From positions 1 through 45,153 of the forward strand of contig JASLHF010000173.1 of NCBI GenBank assembly GCA_030152275.1: a stretch of 45,153 nt of DNA. The letters are read 5' to 3'. Shown in pieces: positions 1 through 7,993 of the stretch; positions within the stretch are counted from its first letter, which is position 1, and the number at the start of each line of letters is the position of its first letter. The stretch is from Acinetobacter sp. (GTDB lineage: Bacteria; Pseudomonadota; Gammaproteobacteria; Pseudomonadales; Moraxellaceae). A program made the translations under genes and the position numbers. The notes under the pieces were generated by a model. That model was not told the DNA's origin. It saw nothing but the letters and a program-made list of their open reading frames with translations, and did not search any database.

Positions 1-2
1 AC

Positions 3-65
3 TTAAAAGATGTAACCGCCAAAGATGTAACAAAATATATAGAGGAAATAAAAAAGGCAGATTAA
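3..65 (+). CDS. C-terminal tail of an unknown protein (partial, cut by window edge)
   Basis: The frame opens at the window edge and runs 20 codons to a TAA. The visible tail is charged and lysine/glutamate-rich, ending in KYIEEIKKAD. A strong rho-independent terminator follows about 75 bp later on the same strand, which supports a real gene ending here. Too little is visible to name a family. Confidence 0.45.
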   Translation, partial: LKDVTAKDVTKYIEEIKKAD

Positions 66-90
66 TAATCTACATAGATCATGATGACTA

Positions 91-119
91 ATTTCGTATA
101 ATGCAGATTGATGTTAAAT
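91..119 (+). other. XerC/XerD (pdif-like) site, imperfect
   Basis: Positions 91-101 read ATTTCGTATAA, which is the XerC half-site known from Acinetobacter pdif sites. About 6-7 bp later TGATGTTAAAT (109-119) differs at one base from the usual XerD half TTATGTTAAAT. The spacer is 7 bp in this alignment instead of 6, so activity is uncertain. A second, inverted copy of the XerC half lies at 216-226. Confidence 0.4.
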
Positions 120-135
120 GCATTCTACAAAGCAA

Positions 136-169
136 AAAAAAGCTATGTTGCGTATAACATAGCTTTTTG
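136..169 (+). terminator. Rho-independent terminator
   Basis: AGCTATGTT (141-149) and AACATAGCT (156-164) form a perfect 9-bp stem with a 6-nt loop, followed by a T run and preceded by an A run. It would end the partial gene at the left edge and could work in both directions. Confidence 0.75.
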
Positions 170-215
170 TTTGCTTCACTGGATGTTCAATGCAAGTAAC
201 ATAATCATGACAACA

Positions 216-226
216 TTATACGAAAT
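216..226 (-). other. Inverted XerC-like half-site
   Basis: TTATACGAAAT is the exact reverse complement of the XerC-like half at 91-101. The match extends one further base, giving a 12-bp inverted repeat (92-103 with 214-225). No good XerD half sits at the expected spacing here. Confidence 0.35.
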
Positions 227-234
227 GTTCTAAA

Positions 235-500
235 TTAAGCCTTTGTTACTAAAGGCTTTTTACTACAGATAAAATCCAATGCTACTAATTGAGCCACTGG
301 AACTTTACGGCTAACGTCCAGCTTAAATAGCAATTGAGCTTCTGCAGGAAGCTTCTGTGCCTGATAATCGTGATAAAACTATGCACCTTTTGCAATTTCT
401 TCTTCCGTGAACGGCTGCAACACTGTCACGACCATATTACTCAATTCGACATTGCCACTTTAACCATAAATTTATCAGGCCTTTTTTATTGCCTCAATTT
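235..500 (-). pseudogene. Decayed small gene (nonsense mutation and frameshift)
   Basis: On the minus strand, from an ATG at 435, 18 codons read into an amber TAG at 379-381. The same frame then stays open for 47 further codons to a TAA at 235-237. The part after the stop is protein-like (FYHDYQAQKLPAEAQ, LDVSRKVPVAQLVALDF). CAG to TAG would be a one-base change. Upstream of 435 a plausible continuation lies in another frame (start near 465-500), interrupted by a TGA. I do not recognise the family. The 5' limit is approximate. The rest of 500-675 shows no gene. Confidence 0.45.
237..261 (+). terminator. Rho-independent terminator
   Basis: AAGCCTTT (237-244) and AAAGGCTT (251-258) form an 8-bp stem with a 6-nt loop, followed by TTT on the plus strand. 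There is no intact plus-strand gene between this and the previous terminator. It overlaps the end of a decayed minus-strand frame. Confidence 0.6.
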
Positions 501-675
501 ACATGATCAGTATTGAATGCTGTTACTTCAACCAATTCTTGCTTTATAGTTTCATCTTTTCACTATGAATTTAGCTGGCGCATTAATGCAGTTAGCCTAT
601 TGAATTACTAGAAAAATTAAGTTTTAGATACCATTGCATGATCATAGATGAATCTTAATTTTTTTCATTTATAAT

Positions 676-704
676 TTGACAATTCGATATGTCAAAAATA
701 TCTT
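676..704 (+). promoter_or_regulatory. Promoter of the amidase, with overlapping palindrome
   Basis: TTGACA (676-681) and TATCTT (699-704) are spaced 17 bp and make a good sigma-70 promoter. The -35 is also the left arm of a TTGACA-N8-TGTCAA inverted repeat (676-695), a possible operator. The upstream in-frame ATG at 689 lies inside this promoter, so translation must start later, at 752. Confidence 0.6.
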
Positions 705-751
705 ATAGCAATAATAATTGCCATAAAACCATACAAATAAAGGATAATTTT

Positions 752-2170
752 ATGAAAAATCAGTATGATACACGCATTCATAGTTTTGGTCAGGATGTAT
801 TGGAAGATTTTGATGCAGTTAAGATTACACAATTAATAAAAAATAAAGAGATTTCTCCAAAAGAAGTAATTCAGGCGGCTATTGCTCGCGCGGAATCTGT
901 CAATCCAGTTCTCAATGCTGTTCAGTTTGAACAGTATGCCAAAGTGCTGAATGAACAATCATTCGCGCGAAATGGCGTATTTTCAGGTATCCCTTTTTTT
1001 ATTAAAGACAATACAGATTTAGCTGGCCTTCCCACACATCACGGTTCAAGTGCTATATATACCCCGCCAACTCAAAAAACACCTAAGATCAGCCAGCAAT
1101 TGCTAGATCAAGGTTTTGTGGTCTTGGGTAAAAGCAAAATGCCTGAATTTGGATTGAATGCAACAACTGAATATAAAGACGGTTCAGCTACGCTAAATCC
1201 TTGGAATACAGGCTATTCGTGCGGTGCATCTTCCGGAGGATCCGCGGCCTTGGTTGCATCAGGCGTTGTGCCTATTGCACATGCGAATGATGGCGGCGGT
1301 TCAATACGTATTCCTGCGGCCTGTTGTGGCCTAATCGGACTAAAGCCAAGCCGAGGACGAACTTATGACAGCATGGCCGCCAGTAAATTACCCATCAACA
1401 TTATTTCTGAAGGTGTTTTAACCCGCAGTGTACGCGATACCGCGCATTTTTTTGCAGGAATGGAGCGAAGCTTTCACAATTCTAAACTGCCCAAAATCGG
1501 GTTAGTGGAAAAACCATGTTCTCAAAAGCTTCGAATTGGAATTATCCAGCAGTCCATTACAGGTACGGTTGATACTCAAACTTTAAATACTTTAAACAGT
1601 ACCGCTAAGCTTTTAGAAAATATGGGCCATGAAATTGAATATTTCCCATTGCCATTCGCACAAATTTTCGTCGATGATTTCAGTGAATATTGGGGGTTTC
1701 TAGCCTTCTTATTGCAAAGTTTTGGCAAGCCACTATTCGGTGCTAATTTTAAAGTCGGCGAATTGGATAATTTAACGGTGGGATTAGCCAAACTTTATAA
1801 AAAGAATTTTTATAAAACACCGCTGTTTTTATATCGTTTAAAGCAAATAGAATACGAATACCAGCGTATTTTCCAGCAATACGATATTTTACTGTCTCCT
1901 GTACTTGCGCATACTGTTCCTCAGCTGGGCTATATTTCCCCTCAGTTGCCTTTTGATGAATTATTTTCCCGCATTCAAAACTATGTCACTTTTACACCTA
2001 TTCAGAATATTGCAGGTGCACCAGCTATTTCACTGCCAATGGCAACTTCAAATGAGGGCTTACCAATTGGCATGCAATTTTCAGCACAAATTGGAGACGA
2101 AAAAACATTATTAGAACTGGCATTTGCGATTGAGGAAGCTCATCCATGGGCAAAAATTAATCAGAAATAA
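752..2170 (+). CDS. Amidase (amidase signature family)
   Basis: This 472-residue protein belongs to the amidase signature (GatA/NylA-like) family, which hydrolyses amide bonds with a Ser-cisSer-Lys triad. All three residues are visible: Lys85 in FFIKDN, the cis-Ser160 in the glycine/serine-rich GASSGGSAA segment, and nucleophile Ser184 in DGGGSIRIP. Length is normal for the family. The start at 752 follows AAGGATAATTTT, a good ribosome site, whereas the longer frame from 689 begins inside the promoter. It is a single-gene unit between its own promoter and a terminator, so context does not reveal the substrate. It is not part of a gatCAB cluster, and neighbours do not suggest a T6SS amidase effector. 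Specificity cannot be read from sequence. Confidence 0.85.
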   Translation: MKNQYDTRIHSFGQDVLEDFDAVKITQLIKNKEISPKEVIQAAIARAESVNPVLNAVQFEQYAKVLNEQSFARNGVFSGIPFFIKDNTDLAGLPTHHGSSAIYTPPTQKTPKISQQLLDQGFVVLGKSKMPEFGLNATTEYKDGSATLNPWNTGYSCGASSGGSAALVASGVVPIAHANDGGGSIRIPAACCGLIGLKPSRGRTYDSMAASKLPINIISEGVLTRSVRDTAHFFAGMERSFHNSKLPKIGLVEKPCSQKLRIGIIQQSITGTVDTQTLNTLNSTAKLLENMGHEIEYFPLPFAQIFVDDFSEYWGFLAFLLQSFGKPLFGANFKVGELDNLTVGLAKLYKKNFYKTPLFLYRLKQIEYEYQRIFQQYDILLSPVLAHTVPQLGYISPQLPFDELFSRIQNYVTFTPIQNIAGAPAISLPMATSNEGLPIGMQFSAQIGDEKTLLELAFAIEEAHPWAKINQK

Positions 2171-2230
2171 ATATTCGTTAATAGAATCTTCCAGAGGTGA
2201 AAACCATTTTCATAGAAAATGCATACAGCT

Positions 2231-2289
2231 AAAAACAAATGATATATATCATTTGTTTTTTCGAAAAACCGCTTGTTTAGGCGGTTTTT
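2231..2289. terminator. Double bidirectional terminator between convergent genes
   Basis: Positions 2231-2260 are a perfect 30-bp palindrome with an A run at the left and a T run at the right end. Just after it, AAAAACCGC (2264-2272) pairs with GCGGTTTTT (2281-2289) around an 8-nt loop. Both hairpins have tracts suitable for termination in either direction. They separate the amidase (plus) from tagN (minus). Confidence 0.8.
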
Positions 2290-2331
2290 CTCGAATTTAT
2301 TTCAATGACCTAAAAATTTGAATAAGCTTAC

Positions 2332-3114
2332 TTACATTACTTCAAATTCAATTCTTCGGTTTTTCTTGCGTCCTTCCGGCGTGGCATTATCAGCAACCGG
2401 TTTGCTGGCGCCTAAGCCTTCCGAAGTCATACTGTCCGGCGCTATATTTTTGCCGGCCAAGTAAGTTTTTACCGCAGCCGCACGTTCTTGACTGAGCGCT
2501 AGATTCTTAGCTGCATCTCCAGAACTGTCTGTATAACCAATAATTTTGACTTTTTTCCCGCCCACTTTATTTAGCGCTACAGCCATTTCATCTAAAATTT
2601 GAATACCTGAAGGTGCAAGTATCGCGCTGCCCGATTCAAATTCAATAATCCGGTTTTTTAATGCTGCATCAATAATCTGCTGTTCGGCTGCGTTTACAGA
2701 AAGTTGTGCAGATACTTTATACGGTGCAGGCGCCAAACTTTGCAAATGCACCGTGGCCGGCTGAATGTCTGCGGCATTAAACACTTTGCCTTTTAATTCA
2801 ATTTGCGTTCCGCGTACGCTCAGACTGCCCTGCTTAATTTTTTTCAAATCATCTGTAATCACATTGCTGACCGTACTGCTCCATCCATTTGGCGCTGTAA
2901 CTTGGCGGACTTGAATTTTATCCACGACATTGTCACGGCCATATGTCGCATACAGTTTGTTTAAGATGTCTTGCTTAGCCATTTCATTCGGCACAGCGCC
3001 TTCAATGACAATCGGTTCTGCAAAAACACCATGAGCAAAGACACTCAGAAAACTCATAACTGCTATTTGCAGCATCTTAATTTTTATTGATTTATTCATT
3101 TTAAACTTCTGCAT
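2332..3114 (-). CDS. tagN: TagN, OmpA-family peptidoglycan-binding T6SS protein
   Basis: This 260-residue exported protein is the last gene of the leftward T6SS operon. Residues 1-32 form a signal peptide ending in a probable cleavage site after AHGVFA. Residues 151-260 are an OmpA C-terminal domain with GYTDSSGD (193-200), the conserved arginine (Arg211) and NRRIEF (252-257), the usual diaminopimelate-binding elements. Since TssL here lacks a peptidoglycan-binding extension, TagN may anchor the membrane complex to the wall; that role is inference. The first ATG overlaps the tagF stop (TAATG). A second in-frame ATG at 3099 would give a tidier signal peptide, and neither has a strong ribosome site. 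The segment between signal and OmpA domain (33-150) looks BON-like but is less certain. Confidence 0.85.
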   Translation of the reverse strand: MQKFKMNKSIKIKMLQIAVMSFLSVFAHGVFAEPIVIEGAVPNEMAKQDILNKLYATYGRDNVVDKIQVRQVTAPNGWSSTVSNVITDDLKKIKQGSLSVRGTQIELKGKVFNAADIQPATVHLQSLAPAPYKVSAQLSVNAAEQQIIDAALKNRIIEFESGSAILAPSGIQILDEMAVALNKVGGKKVKIIGYTDSSGDAAKNLALSQERAAAVKTYLAGKNIAPDSMTSEGLGASKPVADNATPEGRKKNRRIEFEVM

Positions 3115-4073
3115 TATTCTTCAATAAACGTTTGGCGGAACATTTTTACTGCCTGCGTCAAACTCATTTGCCGGTCGCTCAGAGCTTGTTCCAAAGCCGC
3201 CAATCCCGCATTTTGTTCCAAATATGTATCAATCCAGGATGCATCAATCAGCGACACCCAATGGTCGCTTTGAAAATCCTGCCGAAAAATACTGCTGAGC
3301 GCGGTAATATCGGCCCCCTGAAATCCGAATAACAGTACCGGTGTATCGCTGTGTAAAATGCCAATGAGCAGTTCAGCATTTTGGTTTTCTACAAAGCGGC
3401 TGATGAGATTGACCCAAAAGGCAGCAATTTCATAGCAATAGCTAATATTATTAATTGGCAGCATGAGGACTTTATTTAATTTAGATGTGCCCTGTTGAAT
3501 AATCGGCTGTAGCAAAAGGCCTAAGCCAATCATGCTTTGCGCGAGCTGATAAGGACTAAAATTCAGCAGTTTGGCGAAAGAATGAACTGTATGATGCTCA
3601 TAAAATGAAGATGTTTCCTCTGTGCCAAATACTTGAATTTCATTCGATAGCTTAGCCAATTTATCCAGCAAGATTTCCGGATCGCGTATTGAGCGCATTA
3701 TGCGGTTGCGCTGGTACAAATCAATCAAAGTCAATTTATAGCGGTAAGGCGCAAACAAGATATTGTCAAACGGATCATCCAGTTCAAGCAGATGACAAAG
3801 CACCATAGGAAACTGGCGGCCGGAACTGTCTTCACTGCTGATCAAGTTTGCGGCCATAAAACGTGTGTCTTTCGGACTGGCGATAAAAAAATCTAAGGAA
3901 GGCAATTTAGAATAAGCTTCCTGAAAATCCGTTTCCTGCATCGCCATTTCTAACGCTTCCGTTACCCACTGGTCAATTAGCTGAATCAGCGAGTACTGTC
4001 CGCGGGTTTTTAAAAAATCGCCGCGGGCTGGACATTTGCCGTAATACAGCGGCGTCGTGATTATTTCATGCAT
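3114..4073 (-). CDS. tagF: TagF, T6SS-associated regulator
   Basis: The protein has 319 residues and opens with the TagF hallmark YYGKCPARGDF near residue 10. In Pseudomonas, TagF-type proteins act as post-translational repressors of T6SS assembly at the membrane complex; the same role here is inferred. I place the start at 4073, where AGGGGAAATCGT provides a ribosome site. The open frame extends 58 codons further upstream but that part runs antisense-like into tssM and is arginine-rich and non-conserved in look. It lies 40 bp after tssM, and its stop overlaps the tagN start. No PppA or FHA partner gene is in the window, so phosphorylation-dependent control is not evident locally. Confidence 0.85.
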   Translation of the reverse strand: MHEIITTPLYYGKCPARGDFLKTRGQYSLIQLIDQWVTEALEMAMQETDFQEAYSKLPSLDFFIASPKDTRFMAANLISSEDSSGRQFPMVLCHLLELDDPFDNILFAPYRYKLTLIDLYQRNRIMRSIRDPEILLDKLAKLSNEIQVFGTEETSSFYEHHTVHSFAKLLNFSPYQLAQSMIGLGLLLQPIIQQGTSKLNKVLMLPINNISYCYEIAAFWVNLISRFVENQNAELLIGILHSDTPVLLFGFQGADITALSSIFRQDFQSDHWVSLIDASWIDTYLEQNAGLAALEQALSDRQMSLTQAVKMFRQTFIEE

Positions 4074-4113
4074 ACGATTTCCCCTGTACTTCCCTGCACG
4101 GGCTGTAGATTCA

Positions 4114-7100
4114 TCATGGCAAAGCTCCGGCATTGCTTGCTGTTTGCGCAGCCGCCAATGGATTTGGCGCCGCATTGGCTGGGGCTTGCTGTATGCTTGC
4201 CGGCATCGCTTGGGCGGCAACAATGCGCACTGCTTTATTTGTGACAATTTGATCGCTGAGCGCTAGACCTTTATAGCCAGGGTTTGCACCTATAGCACCG
4301 CCGGAATTACCGCTGATCAGCCTGAAATTCACTTTCACCTCGACATTTGGATCTTGGCTGCTGTGCCACACCATTTCAAAGGTATTGCCTCTTTGCACTT
4401 TGCTGGCGCTTTCCACCAAACGGTTAATGCCGTATTCACCGGGTTCATCAAAAATCGTATAGTTCTTGCCTTCCAGATCGATAGCGGTAATGCGCGCACC
4501 GGGAATAGCGCCTTTATTTGGCCAAATAAAATTCACCCATTGCTGTACGCCGTTCTCAAACACCATGCGCTGACCATCAATATCAATGGTATAGGACAGC
4601 AGTTTTGAATTTTCCAGCGGATAAAACTGGAAGTTTGATTGGTTCTGAGACGCAGCTGCCGGCTGATTCAATTCACCTGTCGCCATGCCATTGCTCGGCG
4701 CCACGCAATTTTGGAAATTGGCTGTGAACTGCGGACTCAAGCCAATGCCTAAATCCTGCCATGTTTTAGAGGTCAGGCTATAGCCGCGGCGAATCACAAA
4801 CGGGTCTAAATATTCTTTGACAAAGCGCGCAATACTGCCGTTTTCACCAAAAATTTGATTAATTTCGTTGCTGGTTGCCTGCAATGCTGCACTCGAATTA
4901 AATGGATATTTATTGGCTAAATTCGTGCTGTATGGCTGATAGGCCTGCAGAGCCCATAATTTATTGATTTCATCCTGCGCAGGAATCAGCAGCGCTTCGA
5001 AAGACTGGCTTAATGGTGCAATCAGCAGTTTTTGCAGCAGCTGCTGATCTGACTCCTTTAAACCCACAGCCATTTTTTCATCAACAAATTTCTGCGCAGT
5101 ATTAAATACCGAGTTTTGCTCATTAATAGTCTGTTTAGCCAAAGCCATGCTGGCTGGGCCAAAATCTCCGGCACTGCGCAGATCATTCAGTTTACTGCGT
5201 ACTTGTCCTGCCGCCTGCATATATTCATCCAGCATGGATTTATTCTGCTGATCGTCACGTTTGCGCACAATCTGATAAAACATCTGAAATTCTTTAGCAA
5301 TCACACCCTGTACTGCAGCTACGGCATTTGGCTCAACAGTGCCTGTATCATTTTGGCTTAGAACTTTACGTTTAAACCAAGCGACAAAACCCTTTTGCGG
5401 CGCAGCCAATTCAGCTTGCACGACAGGATTGTCCCAGCTGGTTTCTTTCGCTGTTCGTTCGATCACTGCTTTGATTGGGGAGTTTTCAGGCTCGCCCAAA
5501 ATATCCATAAATTTGGCCTGCTGCTTAAATTCAGGCGCTTTTGCATAATGGATGCCGTTCAAAAACTTACGCCATTCTACAATATATTCCTGCTTATATA
5601 AGTCAGTCAGCTGTTTGCGGATCTGCTCAGGGCTGCCGCTGAAGGTTAAATCATCTGACTGCGTCATATTCAGCACCCAGTCTTTACTGTCAGTTGGGCT
5701 ATTGGCGGCCTGTTCAATGGCATTTTTAACATAGTCATTCCATGCCTGATATGTGAATATCCCCGGCAAAGCATAACTGCCTAGCATGCTGTTTTGGCTG
5801 CTTTCGCCAACAATCTGTTTTACCGTAACTGCCGGAAACCGAACCGCTGCGCGCATTTTAATTTCATTGTAAACACGGTCGCGTGCTGGAATGCCTGTAG
5901 TAATAGCCATCAAAATCTGCCGGGTCTGATCCACCAAATTTGAGTCAGATTCCAAGTGAGGAAACTGGGTATCACTGGATAAGGTCATTGCATAGGTAAC
6001 GACTTGTTCAGCTTTTTGAATCATCTCACTGCGTGGCATTTGACCGCGGTTCTCATCCAGCCAAGAGCGCCAAAAACGTGAAACTTGATCGCTGAGATGG
6101 CTTGAATCCATGTATTTTGGATTGCTCAGCATTAAATAGGCTTTCAGCGCATTATAAGCATCTTGAGGATTGCTGTCAGACGGTTCAGAAAACGGCTGAT
6201 TGCTGCGGATAGCTTGGTTCAGTTTGACATTAATATGGTTCTCTTTGAGGGTAGCTTCATTGCTTTTAACCCGTTGCAGATACTGGGCCATATTGCTTTG
6301 CGCCGGCTGCAGCACAATATGCTGAATGCCCTTTAAATATTCAGTTTTTAGCTTTTCACGGATAGCATTGCCTTGATACAGCCCAAAACTGTATTTTAAC
6401 GGACGCTCCTGATCAAAATGATCCAGCTGCTGCAAATGCCCTTGCAGAATCAGCAATGCATCCAGCTGTGTTGACAGCTCTGCACCTGAACTGCGCTCCA
6501 TCAAAGCGACTTTATCTAAATCTGCCTGTGCTTCAGCAATCAGCTGCTGATTGTTGCGGTATGACCATACCCACAGGCTGGTCAAAACACCAACCGCCAG
6601 CAATGCCGCCATAAACAGCATAAAGCGCTGACGCTTGCGCGCCGGATTAATATGCTGCTTAACTAGATTTTTATCTTTTAAAATGACGCTGGAAAATAAC
6701 CCCTTGAGGAAATAGCCATGATCTTGAGAGACCGAAGCTGTCGGTACGCCAAAATCACTGCCGGCGCCGCGGATGAGATGAAAGTCTTCCGCAATCTGTT
6801 CGGTCATTGGGCTTTCAATCACACCTTCCTGTAGTGCGCTGGTAAAATAAAATCCGCGGAACACGGGTTTAAACTGGTACGGATTGTCCTGAAAGAGAGT
6901 CCCGATAAAGGTCTTCAGCACGGGTTTTAAGCTTTTGAATTCCAGCGGAAAAGTCATTACGCTTGGTGAAATGTTTTGTGAATGCCTGCGGCTGAGATGC
7001 GTTGTACTGACGCTTTTTAAACCGTCATATAAAAGGCTGTAATGCTTTTCAAATAGCTCAACCGAATTTTCGGAAGACTGCGCATCATAAGGCAGTGTAG

Positions 7101-7965
7101 CTCCCCAAACTTGATCAAATTCATCATCATCGTAGCATTCAAAAAATTCTGTAAATCCTGCAATCAGATCCATTTTGGAAAAAACTAAATACACTGGCGC
7201 AAAAATTTCTAAACGCTCTGTTAAATCTTGGATCCTGGCGCGCAAATTTTTAGCCAGCTTAATTGATTTTTCAGGACTTTGACTGACCAGTTCCGCTACA
7301 CTGACAATGACAATCAAGCCGTTAATTGGGGCTTTAGAGCGGTTTTTCTTTAAAATATTTAAGAAACCCAGCCATTCCGAATGATCTTCCGCATAGACAG
7401 AATAGCGGCCAGCAGTATCCAGCAGCACGCCCTCGGTCGAAAAAAACCAGTCACAGTTGCGTGTTCCGCTTAATCCGGCAGATACCATCTTTTGGTGTGT
7501 TTCTTCGAAAGGAAAGCGCAAGCCGGAATTATAAATGGCCGAGCTTTTGCCGGCAGCTGGGTTGCCAATGACCATATACCACGGAAGTTCATACAGCGCG
7601 GCATTGCCTTTCTTATCGCCTAATTTGGACTTGCGGATCAGCTGAATCGAGTCTTTAACTTGCTGATTGATCAGCTGCAGCTCATCTTTATTCTTTTGCT
7701 TGCCGTATTCAGATACTGTGTCTTTGCTGATGGCTTCCGCCAGCTCTTCACCCTGCTTGCCGCTGCGGTAATGCTTTATGCTTTCATAAATGCCCCAAAC
7801 AATTAAACCCAGTACATAAATAGCCACAATAATCCAAAATACTTTATCCGGCACAGTATTGTGCATGGCTAAAATCGCTACAAAAAAAGATAAAGCCATA
7901 ATGACTTTGGGATTAGTGACATACTGCCAGACATAACCCAGCATCGTATAAAATAATGTATTCAC
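4114..7965 (-). CDS. tssM: TssM, T6SS inner-membrane complex protein (IcmF family)
   Basis: TssM (1283 residues, normal length) spans the inner membrane and reaches through the periplasm. Two transmembrane segments lie at about residues 20-62 and a third at about 448-468. The cytoplasmic NTPase-like domain between them has an intact Walker A GNPAAGKS (134-141), DTAGRY (183-188) and SKMD (263-266), so nucleotide binding should be retained. The remaining 800 residues form the periplasmic part with the C-terminal TssM/IcmF beta domain. In Acinetobacter there is no TssJ lipoprotein to receive it, and AsaA has been linked to TssM assembly. The C-terminal end is alanine/proline-rich low complexity. 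It sits 28 bp after asaB. Confidence 0.93.
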   Translation of the reverse strand: MNTLFYTMLGYVWQYVTNPKVIMALSFFVAILAMHNTVPDKVFWIIVAIYVLGLIVWGIYESIKHYRSGKQGEELAEAISKDTVSEYGKQKNKDELQLINQQVKDSIQLIRKSKLGDKKGNAALYELPWYMVIGNPAAGKSSAIYNSGLRFPFEETHQKMVSAGLSGTRNCDWFFSTEGVLLDTAGRYSVYAEDHSEWLGFLNILKKNRSKAPINGLIVIVSVAELVSQSPEKSIKLAKNLRARIQDLTERLEIFAPVYLVFSKMDLIAGFTEFFECYDDDEFDQVWGATLPYDAQSSENSVELFEKHYSLLYDGLKSVSTTHLSRRHSQNISPSVMTFPLEFKSLKPVLKTFIGTLFQDNPYQFKPVFRGFYFTSALQEGVIESPMTEQIAEDFHLIRGAGSDFGVPTASVSQDHGYFLKGLFSSVILKDKNLVKQHINPARKRQRFMLFMAALLAVGVLTSLWVWSYRNNQQLIAEAQADLDKVALMERSSGAELSTQLDALLILQGHLQQLDHFDQERPLKYSFGLYQGNAIREKLKTEYLKGIQHIVLQPAQSNMAQYLQRVKSNEATLKENHINVKLNQAIRSNQPFSEPSDSNPQDAYNALKAYLMLSNPKYMDSSHLSDQVSRFWRSWLDENRGQMPRSEMIQKAEQVVTYAMTLSSDTQFPHLESDSNLVDQTRQILMAITTGIPARDRVYNEIKMRAAVRFPAVTVKQIVGESSQNSMLGSYALPGIFTYQAWNDYVKNAIEQAANSPTDSKDWVLNMTQSDDLTFSGSPEQIRKQLTDLYKQEYIVEWRKFLNGIHYAKAPEFKQQAKFMDILGEPENSPIKAVIERTAKETSWDNPVVQAELAAPQKGFVAWFKRKVLSQNDTGTVEPNAVAAVQGVIAKEFQMFYQIVRKRDDQQNKSMLDEYMQAAGQVRSKLNDLRSAGDFGPASMALAKQTINEQNSVFNTAQKFVDEKMAVGLKESDQQLLQKLLIAPLSQSFEALLIPAQDEINKLWALQAYQPYSTNLANKYPFNSSAALQATSNEINQIFGENGSIARFVKEYLDPFVIRRGYSLTSKTWQDLGIGLSPQFTANFQNCVAPSNGMATGELNQPAAASQNQSNFQFYPLENSKLLSYTIDIDGQRMVFENGVQQWVNFIWPNKGAIPGARITAIDLEGKNYTIFDEPGEYGINRLVESASKVQRGNTFEMVWHSSQDPNVEVKVNFRLISGNSGGAIGANPGYKGLALSDQIVTNKAVRIVAAQAMPASIQQAPANAAPNPLAAAQTASNAGALP

Positions 7966-7993
7966 GTTGTTCTCTTATATTGTTTTATTTCTA

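Noticed and set aside
91..119. Chromosomal dif site
   Set aside because: The XerC half matches the pdif form, the spacer is off by one, and no terminus features are visible.
334..516. 60-codon plus-strand frame rich in Cys and Phe
   Set aside because: It is antisense to the decayed minus-strand gene, which gives the more protein-like reading.
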